Shown: positions 35,358-46,117, numbered from the stretch's first letter. The stretch is DNA of 64,000 nucleotides from Iris pallida (GCA_029216955.1 JANAVB010002199.1:20155822-20219821); one strand, 5' to 3'. Numbers and translations are program-made. Notes: generated by a model not told the origin, from the letters alone.

Positions 35358-37730
35358 TGTCACACCCCGCTCCCGTAGGAGCGATCGTCCTCGCTAAGGT
35401 GTGATGCCGTACGAGCCTAGATTGCGCTCGTGCAAGACGGGTTCTATAACGGCCGATTTCAGCGGCTGCGACGGGGTCGTCGCATAGAAGTCCCAAGCAG
35501 AGACATTGAATAATAGCAGCAGAATTTAAAGCAAAACACAAGTCATTACAAAACACTCTTTTATTGATATTGAAACAAAGGTTACAATGGGGCACAAGGC
35601 CAAGATTACAAGTCTCTCAAGCTCACTCATCTCACATTACAAGTCACTCAGCTCTCTCTCATCTCTCAATACATGTCTTGAGCCAGCGGATGCTTCGGAA
35701 GGCGACGTCCATACATTATGTCCCGTATAAGTCTTGACTCCATGCGGCCGCACGCTTCGAATCGCCAAGGAATTTCGTGTCTCGACGTATACAAGCGAGC
35801 TTCGCGCCACGAGCTTCTACCTGTGTCTGCACATGTAAACTATGTGGGTGTTAGTACTCAACTGTACTGGTGGAGTGAGCTCCTCGCCCACCCATACAAA
35901 ACTAACACGTTTGATTTACTTTGTGCAACATAGTCCATTCTTATCAATTGTCTTTTTAGTCTTGTCTTAGGATCAGTTTTATGACAAACCCCTTGGCATA
36001 TTTGTGTCTGAGGACCATCCCGTGCTTGCAACAGTAACGTCCACTCAACAACGTTAACCTATCAAGTCGTGCTTGCCTTACGGCCATAATCAGAGACGCA
36101 ACTATACGATAGACTCCATTTTCTTGCCTCTAGACCTTTCTCGTGCTTGTATTGTCAATGTACCAACTCATACTTATCTTTTGTGATATACTCTGTGACG
36201 TAACGACTCGGTCGTGTCATGAACTCGATTCGTGCTTTAATATCTCTGAGGCAGTGCCTCCTCGCTTAGTCTTGCCTATACTTTAGTTTTGACAACGCGG
36301 CCATACCTCACATTTCGAGGTCGTGCCCAGCAACTCAACGTAACTTCACCAAACTTGCCCTACGGACCTTCTCGACTTAACTCGCAACAGCTCAAGTCTA
36401 ACTCGTGCAACTCTATGCCAACGAATTAACACTCGACGCCACATCTCGTTCCGAAGCACGCCGCCTTCGTTGTAGCCAAATCTTAGGCCCAAATATTGTG
36501 TCTTCTAACTGCATACACATTCAACTCAACTCAGTCCAAAGGCACACACGCGGATTGCCGCCCGTGCCGACCCATCTATATGAATGGTCACTGGCATTAA
36601 CTAGCCATCGTGGACATAGCATGGCAAACGGGATCCTTGTACCGCAAGTAGCGATCTCCGATGCAAGTCCCCGTACTACCAATTGCCTATTATCCATCTC
36701 GGCTATAATTTGTTCTTCCTAGGCCGAGTCGGTCCCGTGGCCCCGGGTTGCCGTTCGAAGAACCATCGCCCTTGTCGACAAGTTGTCCATGACCACGCGC
36801 CTACGCTAACTTCTAGACTTAACGTAATTGCATGGTCTCATCATCATCACTTAGTTCCTTTGCTTTACTTCTTCCACTTTTCACACTTCTTTGCAGAGCC
36901 CAAACCAGGGTTGCCTCGGCGACTGAACTACAGTCCCGACATATTTTCTCTCGGCGACTAACCATCGCTTAGACTTAACATTTCTTTGAAACTCCGGGAA
37001 CGGCTACTGCATAGCCTTCCCACTTAACTTGAACATAACGTGTTTCTTAAGTATCGACAGACCGTGGCTAACTTTCCACTGAACCAACTGTAGTTCGTGC
37101 CTTAAACCAACTCGTGTTCTACGCAACGCTATCGCCCAAGTCATACCTCATATGACGGACCTTGGGATCGTGGGACTATTTAACTTGACAACCGCAGAAA
37201 GAGCGGAACATCACTTGGAATGACTTAGGTCGACCGGCATAACTTTGCCTAACTTACTCAAGCCTACAACTTAACCCGAGGGACGAGCAAAGGCTATGCC
37301 AACCTTGCGCAGTGGAAGCGTGCATGCTTTGTCGAGCATTTACGCTGGCGACGCCTATGACTTAGGCAAGTTCATAGTTTTGTGTCGAAGACCAACTTTC
37401 CTTTTCCCAAGCCACGGGACGAAGGACCGAGTGTCATTTTCAAAGCACGCCGTGCACCAACTCTAAGCCGACCGTTGGACCTTTTCATATTCTATCTCAA
37501 TTCGACCCGTCGGGATTACTCCCTTTAGCTATGTGGATTCATCTATTTTATTATTAAGCCTACTTGTGCAAGTTAAAAATATGCGATTTATTATGTGAAG
37601 GCAAAGATGAGACGAGTTCACCGAAACTACCCCACCTGAGCGATGTCTTCGAGTCGCCGTTGTAAGGCCAAGTCCGAACGCCGTTGGCGTTTCGATTCCT
37701 CCGATTGACTGAGCGGGACGGGGCACTACA
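35358..37730 (-). repeat. 5' LTR of the 7.37 kb element
   Basis: 2373 bp partner of the LTR at 30361, followed by TACCC at 37731-37735. The short ORFs inside are translations of LTR sequence and exist in both copies. Confidence 0.95.
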
Positions 37731-37735
37731 TACCC

Positions 37736-38181
37736 TCTAAGGTAACGCAGGTTGAGGTTGTTGATCTTGCAGTTGGTGCGGTAGTTTAATTTTCATAGCA
37801 GTGAAGAAAAAGCTTATTCACCAAATAGAACATGAGATTGATTGTAAGTATTAGAAGAGGGAAAAAAATTGTTATGGTATATTTAGATGGATTGATCCCT
37901 ATTTATATGGATTTTTGAGTGTCAAATGTCCACATGTGTCCTTAGAATATAGTTGTTATATGGATATTTTAGTGATTTTTAACAAATGATCAAAATATCC
38001 CCTATAAACGATCAAAAACAAAAAAATATAGGAGTAATTTTTTTTAATTCCTAAAAAGACCAAAATATATTTGCATATGGTCGTGGTTGTTTGTTTTTTT
38101 TACCAAAATACTCCCAACATCTAAATAATAGCTAAAGTGCGAGGTAAAATGGGGGGAGGGGGCACAACACATGGGTGGCCG

Positions 38182-38217
<36 letters not shown>

Positions 38218-38394
38218 GTTTGATCGAGTCTGAGCGGATTCACTGATCGACCAGACCAGGTCGATCGGGGTTAGGAGTGAAATACAACCCGGACCCGGTT
38301 AGAGAGTACTGGCTTGACCCGTAGCTGAGGGTGGGTCAGACCGAGCCGGTCTGTTGATCTGAGTCCAGGGCTCGGTAGAGAGTACGGGCCGCTA
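37736..38394. other. Intergenic, no gene recognised
   Basis: AT-rich sequence, then a pure G33 run at 38183-38215 followed by a GC-richer stretch (CGATCGACCAGACC-like). No ORF or known element. Confidence 0.5.
38183..38215. repeat. Poly-G run (G33)
   Basis: 33 consecutive G on the plus strand. Its true length is uncertain in any assembly. Confidence 0.95.
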
Positions 38395-38409
38395 AACACC
38401 TCGAAATAG

Positions 38410-38522
38410 TTTTTTTTTTTTTTTTGAAATCCCACGCACTCTTACACACAATTGGGGGGACTCGAACTTTGTCGGCCCCTCCGGGTGTCCGCTCTAATAC
38501 CATTAGGCTAGAGAGCTCTGAC
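38410..38522 (-). mobile_element. tRNA-derived SINE, copy 1
   Basis: On the minus strand: A-box-like TAGCCTAATGGTATTAGAG, B-box AGTTCGAGTCC, then GTGGGATTTC and a poly-A tail. It is flanked by the exact 15 bp duplication AACACCTCGAAATAG (38395-38409 and 38523-38537). The body is only about 110 bp, so almost nothing follows the tRNA-related part. Confidence 0.9.
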
Positions 38523-38537
38523 AACACCTCGAAATAG

Positions 38538-40084
38538 GTTACTAACACAATTGAAATTTGTTTTAATGTACCCTTTTAAACAGTAATACGGATGGATCCC
38601 TTTGTTTATAAACCCGTTAACACCGGATCCAAATTTAAAACAAAAATAATGGATTTTTTTTATTCTCTCTCCTATTTTTTGCGTATACCTACGTTATTTT
38701 TCATTTTTATTTGGCAGAGGTGGAAATTGTCACGGACAAAAATTAAGCGAACCAAACAAATTTCAAAACAAAAATGTGTAAATGCGAAAATTTGTACAAA
38801 AATAGATTTGCACTACACTTGCAACTTACCAAATAAGTCCAAACACGATGATCCAATCCCACAAATGGGTCGTCTCTGCATATTTCGGTGATTGATCCAT
38901 TTCTAAAACATTGATTGCTCTAGCATATCTATTTGGGACCTAAATAAATAACACGTTTGAACTAATGTTCATACCAAAAAAAATGAAAAAAAATTGTTGC
39001 GTAACCTTTGGCACCAAACAAAATGTAACTGCAATCTAACCCGTCTCCCCTTAAAAATTAGACCAAAATCGCATATTATATTTCTAAGCAAGATGGTGAT
39101 TTAACAAATTGGTTTTCCTAATAAAATTCCTTAAATTTTCTATATCTAGAGTCAGATATACGGAATCTTGATAATTGTTAGAGAATATTCTCCGTTTATA
39201 ACGGTAAAAATTAACCCAACCACAAGCTACTATTTTACGTTCCACCTTCCTCAATTTTTTCTTAGTCTATTTTTGTAATTCAGTAAAGACAAGAAATATG
39301 GAGATCGACACTATTGGATTTTCCTCCAAACGTCTTCTTCTTGTGTTAGAAGGAAAAAAATTCAGACCCCATGGACCGCGGTTTACCGGCTCCGGAAGAG
39401 TAGAAGCCTCCTTCCCGCAAACTCAGCCCTTTCCCTTTGCGAGATCAAGGAGAATGGCGTGGCTAAAGCTCTAGATTCTATGGCATTGGCTAACAAAGAG
39501 GATCAGATTTACACCCACACTGTAGCCTTTTTGGCTGACTTTTGTTGGAAAGTAACACTTGTCGGGTGTATTTTTCCTTTTGTTTAGGCCCCTTTTTTTT
39601 ATGGGCTTACTTTTGTAGACGTCTTGGACTATCTCTCAGCGTTCATGTTTCCTCATTTCGGTTTGTCCTTTATATATTTGCTACCGCGGTAGCGTTTTGT
39701 GCAAAAAAAATAAAAATATATATTATGATGAGCTCAAGAAAATTCATGACCCCAACAACAATTCCCTAAACATACCTAACGTGTGGTTGCTATCATGAAC
39801 TCAAGAAAATACAAGATCTAAAAAAAAAAAAAAAAAAAAAAAAGGCGCCTTGTGAACGTACTTAAGAAATATTAACTATCCATAATCTATTAATTTTCTA
39901 ACATGAGCTCGTTTAAGAAGAACCCATGAACACGTTGTCCATTATGAATTTAGTATAAGAACCCATAAACCAATTGTGAATAATAGGCTAAGGATAAACA
40001 TATTACTTGGAATAAAGTGGGAAGAGAGAGGATAAAGGCGAGAACCAAATAATGAAATATAATTACTCTGTTAAGGTTGAAAAA
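38538..40084. other. Intergenic, possible old non-LTR fragment
   Basis: Mostly AT-rich. At about 39420-39545 one frame reads NSALSLCEIKENG and ALDSMALANKEDQIYTHTVA, followed by a T-rich segment and A-rich end near 39700. This could be a degraded retroposon 3' end, but I cannot identify it. A poly-A run of about 26 bases lies at 39819-39843. Confidence 0.35.
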
Positions 40085-40095
40085 AATAATAATTA

Positions 40096-40199
40096 GTCCG
40101 AGCTCTTTAGCCTAGTGGTATTAGAGCGGACACCCGGAGGGACCGGCAAGGTTCGAGTCCCCCAATTGTCATGTGTGTGCGTGGGATTTCAAAAAAAAT
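40096..40199 (+). mobile_element. tRNA-derived SINE, copy 2
   Basis: Same family as 38410-38522, in plus orientation: TAGCCTAGTGGTATTAGAG, GGTTCGAGTCC, GTGGGATTTC, A8. Flanked by AATAATAATTA at 40085-40095 and 40200-40210. Confidence 0.9.
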
Positions 40200-40680
40200 A
40201 ATAATAATTATTTTTTACCATTTAAGTTAAATCAACTTGGAGAAGTTTTAACTCACATTGTTGACAAAATATTTCTCTATGCCCTTAAAAAAATAAATCT
40301 GATATCAAGACAAAATAACTTGGAGAGTCCCAACTTACTAATGATATTCTTACAACTATAACCCATTCGATTATGTGCACATAAAAATTTTAATTAATAA
40401 AACTTTTTTCAATAAACAACAAACAATGAGAAATGAGTACAGCTGCTGTTCAAGAGCATCAATCCATTGGCATGCTTCATGGTCCTCTTTATAATGGTAT
40501 ATTTAATATTTAATACCATCAACTAACATATTAATGCTGAGGAAATTATTATTTTCATATTGCAAATTGTTATTAAAAAAATATTGTAAATCGTCCCACC
40601 ATACTTTGTTTCTTGGCAATGATTTCAATCCCTTGCCACTATCATGTCAAAAGCCAGCAGCTAGAGTTTCATTTTCTTAA

Positions 40681-40878
40681 CAGGGCCGGTCCCGCGGTTT
40701 GGGTTGCCTTAGCCGGAGCTAATTTTTATTGTCCTTTATCCTTATTGAAAGATAAATGTTTTAATTTGGATTTTTGTTGGACCGGTCCTAAGAAAACTAA
40801 ATGATCTGGGGGGTTGTCCTATGGAGGGGGGTTGTCCAAGCCCGAAGTCTTGTCAGGCTTGCCCCAGGGCCGGCCCTG
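40681..40878. mobile_element. hAT-type MITE, 198 bp, copy 1
   Basis: Starts CAGGGCCGGTCC and ends GGGCCGGCCCTG, and is flanked by the exact 8 bp duplication TTTCTTAA (40673-40680 and 40879-40886). Ends and duplication length are those of hAT elements. No coding. Confidence 0.92.
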
Positions 40879-41127
40879 TTTCTTAAGGAATAATAATTTA
40901 GAGTATGATAGAATAAAGTACAGGGATGTGATTAATATACAACAATTATTACAGTTTGTAAACAGATTGGTGTTAAATTAATTAAGGGTCTCGTTATTTT
41001 CTTCGCCAATCAGTCAAAAAATGACTTAGATGCGCATCTTTAATTACATTATTTATTACTCAACTTGAATAATGATGACGACAAACATTGGAGCTTTAAC
41101 TTAGATTTCAAGTTATTATAGAATAAA

Positions 41128-41841
41128 GGCTTAATTGTATTTTGATACCCTCAACTATTCCGTTTTTTTCAAGTTGATATCTCAACTATTTTTTTTTTCA
41201 ACTTGATATCCTAATTTTTTTGGACAATAATGTCCTTACCCAAAAATTAAAACTACTACTCAACCCCTCTCCCTCCCCTCCTCCAGCCCCCCTTCCCCCT
41301 TTCGGCCACCACCCCCCGCCCCCGCCCCTCTCCCTGCCGCCTTGCCAACACCCTCCGCCCCTCCCCCCCCCCCCCCCCCCCCCCCCCCCTCTCGCCCCGC
41401 CTGCACCCTCCCCCTCCGCCCCTCCCCCCTCCCACCCGCCCCACCTGCACCCTCCCCTCCCCCCCCCCCCCTCCCCCCCCCACGGCTCCCCTCCACCCTC
41501 CGGCCACCCGCACCCCCCCTCCCGCTCCCCTCCCTCTCCCGCTGCCTTCCTTTTCCGACTCCACCATCGCCGGAGAGGGGGGGGGGGGAAGGGGGGGGAG
41601 GTGTCGCCGGAGAGGGAAGGGAGGGAGGTGGTCGCCGGAGTGGGGGAGGGGGGGGGGGGGGGGGGTGAGGGAGGGGAGAAGGGGAGAGGGAAGGGATAAG
41701 AACATTTTGGAGATTTTTAAAAATTTAGGTATCAAGTTGAAAGAAAATAATAGTTGAGGTATTAAGTTGTTGAGTAAAAAAAAATTTATGTATCAACTTG
41801 AAAAAACGGAATAGTTGAGGATATCAAAGTACAATTTAGCC
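41128..41841. mobile_element. Mutator-like inverted-repeat element, 714 bp
   Basis: Terminal inverted repeats of about 100 bp (GGCTTAATTGTATTTTGATA at the left; the right end reads its complement, ending AAATTTAGCC-like). Flanked by the exact 9 bp duplication TAGAATAAA (41119-41127 and 41842-41850), typical of Mutator-like elements. The interior is C-rich on the plus strand at 41260-41560 and G-rich at 41570-41695, so the element can fold on itself. No transposase. Confidence 0.92.
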
Positions 41842-42047
41842 TAGAATAAATAATTTAAATATGAGAGAATGATATCAAGGGCATCTTCATCTAATACATA
41901 ACCACCACTGAAGTTTGGTCCATTACTACAATTGACGAAATTAAACAAACCTTTGTTGATCATAGTTAGTTATTTGAATTATGGTTAGCTTAGATATACG
42001 AGTACAAAGTATGCTATTTTTCTTGTACATAATGTGAGGGACATAGG

Positions 42048-42246
42048 CAAGGTCGGTCCGGAGGATTGGATTGTTCTATCCTTGAGCTAATTTTGGTTGC
42101 CTTTGACTCTTATTGTCAAAACTGGTCCAAGTGGTTATCCGTGACCCTGACTTTTGGTGGGATCATGCTAAGTCCGACGGGTTGCCTTAGCATAGGAGGT
42201 TGTCCAAGTCCCAATGCTTGTCCGGCTTACCCCAGGGCCGACTCTG
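42048..42246. mobile_element. hAT-type MITE, 199 bp, copy 2
   Basis: Same family as 40681-40878: left end CAAGGTCGGTCC, right end CAGGGCCGACTCTG, exact 8 bp duplication GACATAGG (42040-42047 and 42247-42254). Ends are more diverged than copy 1. Confidence 0.9.
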
Positions 42247-42254
42247 GACATAGG

Positions 42255-42321
42255 TTTAACCAAAATATTCTGGTTCACTAATGAATGATTTGTTTGGGTG
42301 TATACCTACGACATCCTACTC

Positions 42322-42387
<66 letters not shown>

Positions 42388-43284
42388 TGCACCTCCAAGT
42401 TTCAATAGATCCCTTCTTACATGGCAGCCGACGTGGTATGTTACTGTTGCAGATGACATAACAAAATTTAAAATTAAAATTAAGACTATTATTAATATTA
42501 TCACTAATATTAACATTAATATTAATATTAAAAATGATATTAATATTAAAATAGTTTGGTAATTAATTTTTTGGATTAAAATTTTGTCATGTCATCTGTC
42601 ATGTTAGTTGTCAAATAATAGAGTTTAACATGTCACATCAGTTGCCACGTAAGGAGATATATTGGAGGAGTGCATTTGTATAGCTCACTATACGGATGGA
42701 AATCAATCAAATTTGGAATCCAAAAATCCAACATAATAGGGATCCCGGTATACACGGGGTTACTGAATAGTTTAAAACATGTATATCATATATGAATATA
42801 AGAATGAAGAGTCTAAAACATGTAGGTCATATATGAACCCTTAAATTACTCCACATTTCTCATGATCATAACAAAGTTACAAATCCGTAATTTGTTCCAA
42901 GTTCACAATTTACCTCAAAAAAACTATCAGATTAATAATTTTTCTAAGACCCCTAATATTTATATTATTAACTAATATGTGATATTTAATAATGTATGAA
43001 CATACAATTATATACTTTTTAGAGTCAGCTGATCAATTTGGAGGACTTATCACCAGAACATAAATTTTTTGGCAAGAGGTGGCTCAACTGAAAGAGAAAC
43101 ATGCGTGAGAAAACTTAGCAAGGATTAAGGAGTTACATGCATAAGTACTAGAAATTATCAAATATTTTTAGAGGAGGTAGCACCCTAATAATTAATAAGA
43201 ATGTATATTATTAAGGTAGAGCCAAAAATTCGAACTAGAGTAGACTGAATTAGACTGGATAGATTGAAGTATGGACTGATAAAG
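42255..43284. other. Intergenic, no gene recognised
   Basis: Contains a (TA)n tract at 42327-42381, AT-rich sequence and scattered ATTAAT repeats at 42480-42545. No ORF or element supported. Confidence 0.5.
42327..42381. repeat. (TA)n microsatellite
   Basis: About 55 bp of pure TA. Confidence 0.95.
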
Positions 43285-43502
43285 GAATTTTTTGACTTTC
43301 ATCCGATTTATTAATATGAATTTGTACTTACATCCCACTTTTATTTTTTTTAGACTTATATCCCACTTTCGTCACTAAAAGTATTTTTCGTGACAAAATA
43401 AATATTTTTCGTGACAAAAAGTGGAAAGTAAGTCTAATAAAATTTAAAAGTGGGGTGTAAGTACAAATTCATATTAACAAGTGGGATAAAAGTCAAAAAT
43501 TC
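43285..43502. mobile_element. Hairpin MITE A, copy 1
   Basis: Nearly the whole 218 bp is an imperfect palindrome. The left arm reads TTTTTTGACTTTCATCC and ATTAATATGAATTTGTACTT. The right arm reads the complements, AAGTACAAATTCATATTAA and GGGATAAAAGTCAAAAATTC. The loop carries TTTTTCGTGAC repeats. No coding. Confidence 0.88.
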
Positions 43503-43519
43503 TCCCCCAAAAAAAGAGT

Positions 43520-43692
43520 AATGCTATATGTACCTCCAAAAACTCCATCCCTCCATGTCCCTCCGCCACATGGCACTCCCTTATTGATCCAAGCAAAAGG
43601 GGGGGGAGTTGGAGGAAGACATGAGCCAATAGAAGAGGACCACGTGACGGAGGGACATGGAGGGATGAGTTTTTGGAGGTACATGAAGCATT
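43520..43692. mobile_element. Hairpin MITE B, 173 bp
   Basis: Inverted repeats AATGCTATATGTACCTCC and GGAGGTACATGAAGCATT extend about 70 bp inward (TCCCTCCATGTCCCTCC with its complement). It sits directly beside MITE A copy 1 and is unrelated to it. Confidence 0.85.
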
Positions 43693-43918
43693 TTTCAAAA
43701 AAAAAAAACGACAAAAATGAATCTTTTGAGTGGGCTGATTATTCTTGTGGTTACGGGGGAGAGGCATAAAATCTTGAGTGAGTGACGAAAGATTAATGGA
43801 CGGAGCCATGGAGGTGTATTATTCCTTCATTTATAAAAAAAATGATAGAAGTTGGAGAATGTGGACCTAAAACACATGCAACACAGTATACATAAAGTCA
43901 GAGTGTCTTAAAAAAAGA

Positions 43919-44161
43919 GATTTTTTTGACTTTCATCCCACTTATTAATATGAATTTGTACTTATATTCCACTTTTTAATTTTTTTAGGCTTACATTCCA
44001 CTTTTTGTCACGAAAAATATTTTTCATTACAAAACGAATATTTTTGGTGACAAAATAAATACTTTTCGTGACAAAAAGTGGAATATAAGTCTAAAAAAAT
44101 AAAAAAGTGGAATATAAGTACAAATTCATATTAACAAGTGGGATGAGAGTCAAAAATTTTC
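43919..44161. mobile_element. Hairpin MITE A, copy 2
   Basis: Same palindromic family as 43285-43502 in the same layout, ending 120 bp upstream of the PYL start codon and about 70 bp upstream of its TATA-like element. An (AAT)n tract (44163-44204) follows at once. Confidence 0.88.

Positions 44162-44162
<1 letters not shown>

Positions 44163-44204
<42 letters not shown>
44163..44204. repeat. (AAT)n microsatellite
   Basis: About 14 trinucleotide copies between MITE A copy 2 and the PYL promoter. Confidence 0.92.
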
Positions 44205-44206
<2 letters not shown>

Positions 44207-44229
44207 TATCTACTCTTCCTCTCCCATCA

Positions 44230-44236
44230 TATATAG
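44230..44236 (+). promoter_or_regulatory. TATA box of the PYL gene
   Basis: TATATAG lies 46-52 bp before the ATG at 44282, followed by a CT-rich leader (CTCTCTTTCTCTCTCT). With the MITE ending at 44161, the undisturbed proximal promoter is only about 70 bp. Confidence 0.6.
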
Positions 44237-44281
44237 ACTAAATAGAACTCTCTTTCTCTCTCTAATTCTTTAGCTCTCTCT

Positions 44282-44924
44282 ATGCCATCCATGGAAGGAG
44301 GAGACAAAGAAGAAGTCTCCTCCTCGTCAGCCACCACAACCAACGCAATCATCCCCGCCGGCCTGACCGCCGTCGAGCACTCCGACCTCCTCTCCACCAT
44401 CTCCGCCTACCACGCCTACCGCTTGCGCCGGGGCCAATGCTCCTCCCTCCTCGCCCAGCGCGTCCGCTCCCCCGCCTCCGCAGTCTGGTCCATCGTCCGC
44501 CGCTTCGACCGCCCGCAGATCTACAAGCACTTCGTCCGCAGCTGTACCCTAAAGAAAAGCACCAGCGATCGAGACGACGGAGAGGACAGTAGTCAAGCCC
44601 GGCTGCCTCCGCGAGCTCAGCGTCATCTCCGGCCTCCCCGCCAGCACCAGCACCGAGCGTCTCGACGTCATCGACGACCGCAACATGGTCACCGGATTCA
44701 CCATCGTCGGCGGGGAGCACAGGCTCAGCAACTACCGCTCCGTGACCACGGTGACGGAGTTCGACAGGGAGGGCTCCGTGTGGAGCGTGGTGCTCGAGTC
44801 GTACGTAGTAGACGTACCAGAGGGGAACACGGACGAGGACACGAAGATGTTTGCGGACACGGTGGTCAGGCTAAACTTGCAGAAGCTGGCATCAGTGGCG
44901 GAGGCCTTGCATGCATCAAAGTAG
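44282..44924 (+). pseudogene. PYL: PYR/PYL/RCAR abscisic-acid receptor (PYL4/5/6 type), one frame break
   Basis: START-fold ABA receptor of the cytosol and nucleus; with ABA bound it inhibits clade A PP2C phosphatases and releases SnRK2 kinases. Intronless, GC-rich, as in the PYL4-6 group. Seen: SAVWSIVRRFDRPQIYKHF with the ABA-contacting Lys; gate loop SGLPA; STERLD with the conserved Glu; latch GGEHRLSNYRSV; VLESYVVDVPEGNT; C-terminal helix VRLNLQKLASVAEALHASK. The first part (44282 to about 44590) is in one frame, the rest (44592-44924) in the next, so there is one extra base between about 44560 and 44591. Without it the protein would be 213 residues, normal for the family. Either a recent frameshift or an assembly error. 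Two close ATGs (44282, 44291) are possible starts. Confidence 0.93.
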
Positions 44925-45280
44925 TACTAGTAGTAGTAAGAAATGCATATATTTTCTATGTTTCTGTTAATTTCTTGAGAAGACAATAGTAAGAAGTGAA
45001 GTTTGTTTATCAAGTTATATCTATAACAAAAAAAGAAGTCATATTACTATCTTGATTTCAGTCATCGGTAGTCTTTAGTTAGTAAAAAAAATTTAAACTT
45101 AATCATATAAATTTTACAAACAATTGGTTTTATCTCCCAATGGGTGCTAAATTATCTGCAGAAAGTATATTTTGACGGCCCGGAGGATTGGCTCGTGTCC
45201 GTGTGGCGGCCAGCCATTGACCTCCTGCTAACACGAGTCCACCCCGGCCGGAGGCCAATGCCGACGCGCATGCCCGCAGG
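44925..45280. other. PYL downstream region
   Basis: 3' untranslated and intergenic sequence. A GC-rich stretch at 45175-45280 has no ORF and runs into a hAT MITE. Confidence 0.5.
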
Positions 45281-45411
45281 CTGGGGCGGATCCAAGGCTC
45301 TCCAGCCCATATAATTTTTTTTAAAATTTTTTTTACATGAATTTATCTACTTCCAGTCCACCCAAATTTGGGTAGCCCACCCCAGCTATAATTTCTGAAT
45401 CCGCCCCTACC
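45281..45411. mobile_element. Short hAT-type MITE, about 131 bp
   Basis: Ends CTGGGGCGGATCC and GAATCCGCCCCTA are near inverted repeats, flanked by the exact 8 bp duplication CCCGCAGG (45273-45280 and 45412-45419). The GGGGCGGATCCA type of end is common among plant hAT MITEs. Confidence 0.85.
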
Positions 45412-45797
45412 CGCAGGCTAGCGCTGGCGAGTTCTGCAGCGGTCCAAATAGCAGCACTCTTATCTGTCACAATTGGACTGACTGAAAATGCCAGGAAAAA
45501 AAAAGTTGAAATGTACTTTGATTTTCTTACCCATAGCTAAAAAAGGACAAAATTAATTGTTCGGCTGATGATCACTTACTACATTTGGAATGGCTTTCTA
45601 TTTTAAGGACTCTTGTTTAGTTTTTGTTTTTTTTAACGAACTGCACAGAAAGAGAGGTGTCAGTGCCACATGGGGGTGACATGAGAAGAAGAAGACTCAT
45701 TGAGCTCCCAAAACGAGCTTAGAGAGAATAAACTTGTCAAATGATTATTCGACAAGCTAACCAAGTTATATTGGGGTTTAATTACTTGGTTAACTTG

Positions 45798-46075
45798 ATT
45801 AATAAGAAAAAAATATATATATAGTTGACACTTATAGTTTTATATTTAACGAATAGATTCGAAAGTTTAGGGCACCATGAGTCTATATTCATGTAAGTTT
45901 CGCCATAAGTCTGCATTTTCTATGGGATTTTAGTTCATTGTAATTGAAGTTTCGCCGTAACTTATGACGAAACATACATGGACATAGACTCAGGGTGCCC
46001 TAAACTTTCGGATCTATTCGTTAATATAAAACTATAAGGGTCAACTATATGTATAAATATTTTTTCTTATTAATC
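45798..46075. mobile_element. Hairpin MITE C, about 278 bp
   Basis: Long inverted repeat: TTGATTAATAAGAAAAAAAT, AGTTTTATATTTAACGAATA and GAAAGTTTAGGGCACC on the left; the complements GGGTGCCCTAAACTTTC, TATTCGTTAATATAAAACT and TTCTTATTAATCAA on the right. The loop segment TCTATGGGATTTTAGTTCAT at about 45918 occurs again just outside the right end at 46081. Confidence 0.85.
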
Positions 46076-46117
46076 AATTTTTCTATGGGATTTTAGTTCA
46101 TTGTGATTGAAGTTGTA

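Larger units (their letters stand above)
30361..37730 (-). mobile_element. Complete non-coding LTR retrotransposon, 7.37 kb
   Basis: Two LTRs (30361-32728 and 35358-37730), both TGTCAC...CACTACA, enclose a 2.63 kb interior and are flanked by the 5 bp duplication TACCC. On the minus strand a primer site TGGTATCAGAGCATGG (initiator-Met tRNA type) lies 3 bp inside the 5' LTR, and a TTTCGAGGACGAAATTTTTC word precedes the 3' LTR. The interior has no ORF over about 110 codons and no gag or pol motif, so it is non-autonomous, like large retrotransposon derivatives (LARDs), and must borrow proteins. By eye the LTRs differ at a few percent, mostly C/T, G/A changes. Confidence 0.93.

Noticed and set aside
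30272..37800. A host exon interrupted by the 7.37 kb element
   Set aside because: Joining the flanks gives an open minus-strand stretch of about 30 codons, but no family is recognised and the splice signals are weak.
39420..39720. 3' end of an L1-type LINE
   Set aside because: A short open stretch and A-rich end are suggestive, but no reverse-transcriptase or RNase H motif can be pointed to.
38410..40199. Functional tRNA genes
   Set aside because: A and B boxes are present but there is no cloverleaf with proper acceptor stem; poly-A tails and target duplications show SINEs.
41220..41735. 159-codon proline-rich ORF and antisense glycine-rich ORF
   Set aside because: Both arise from the C-rich and G-rich arms of an inverted-repeat transposon that has exact target duplications.
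44282..44989. A single 235-residue protein at the PYL locus
   Set aside because: The C-terminal half in that frame is an Arg/His-rich shadow; the family sequence continues in the next frame.
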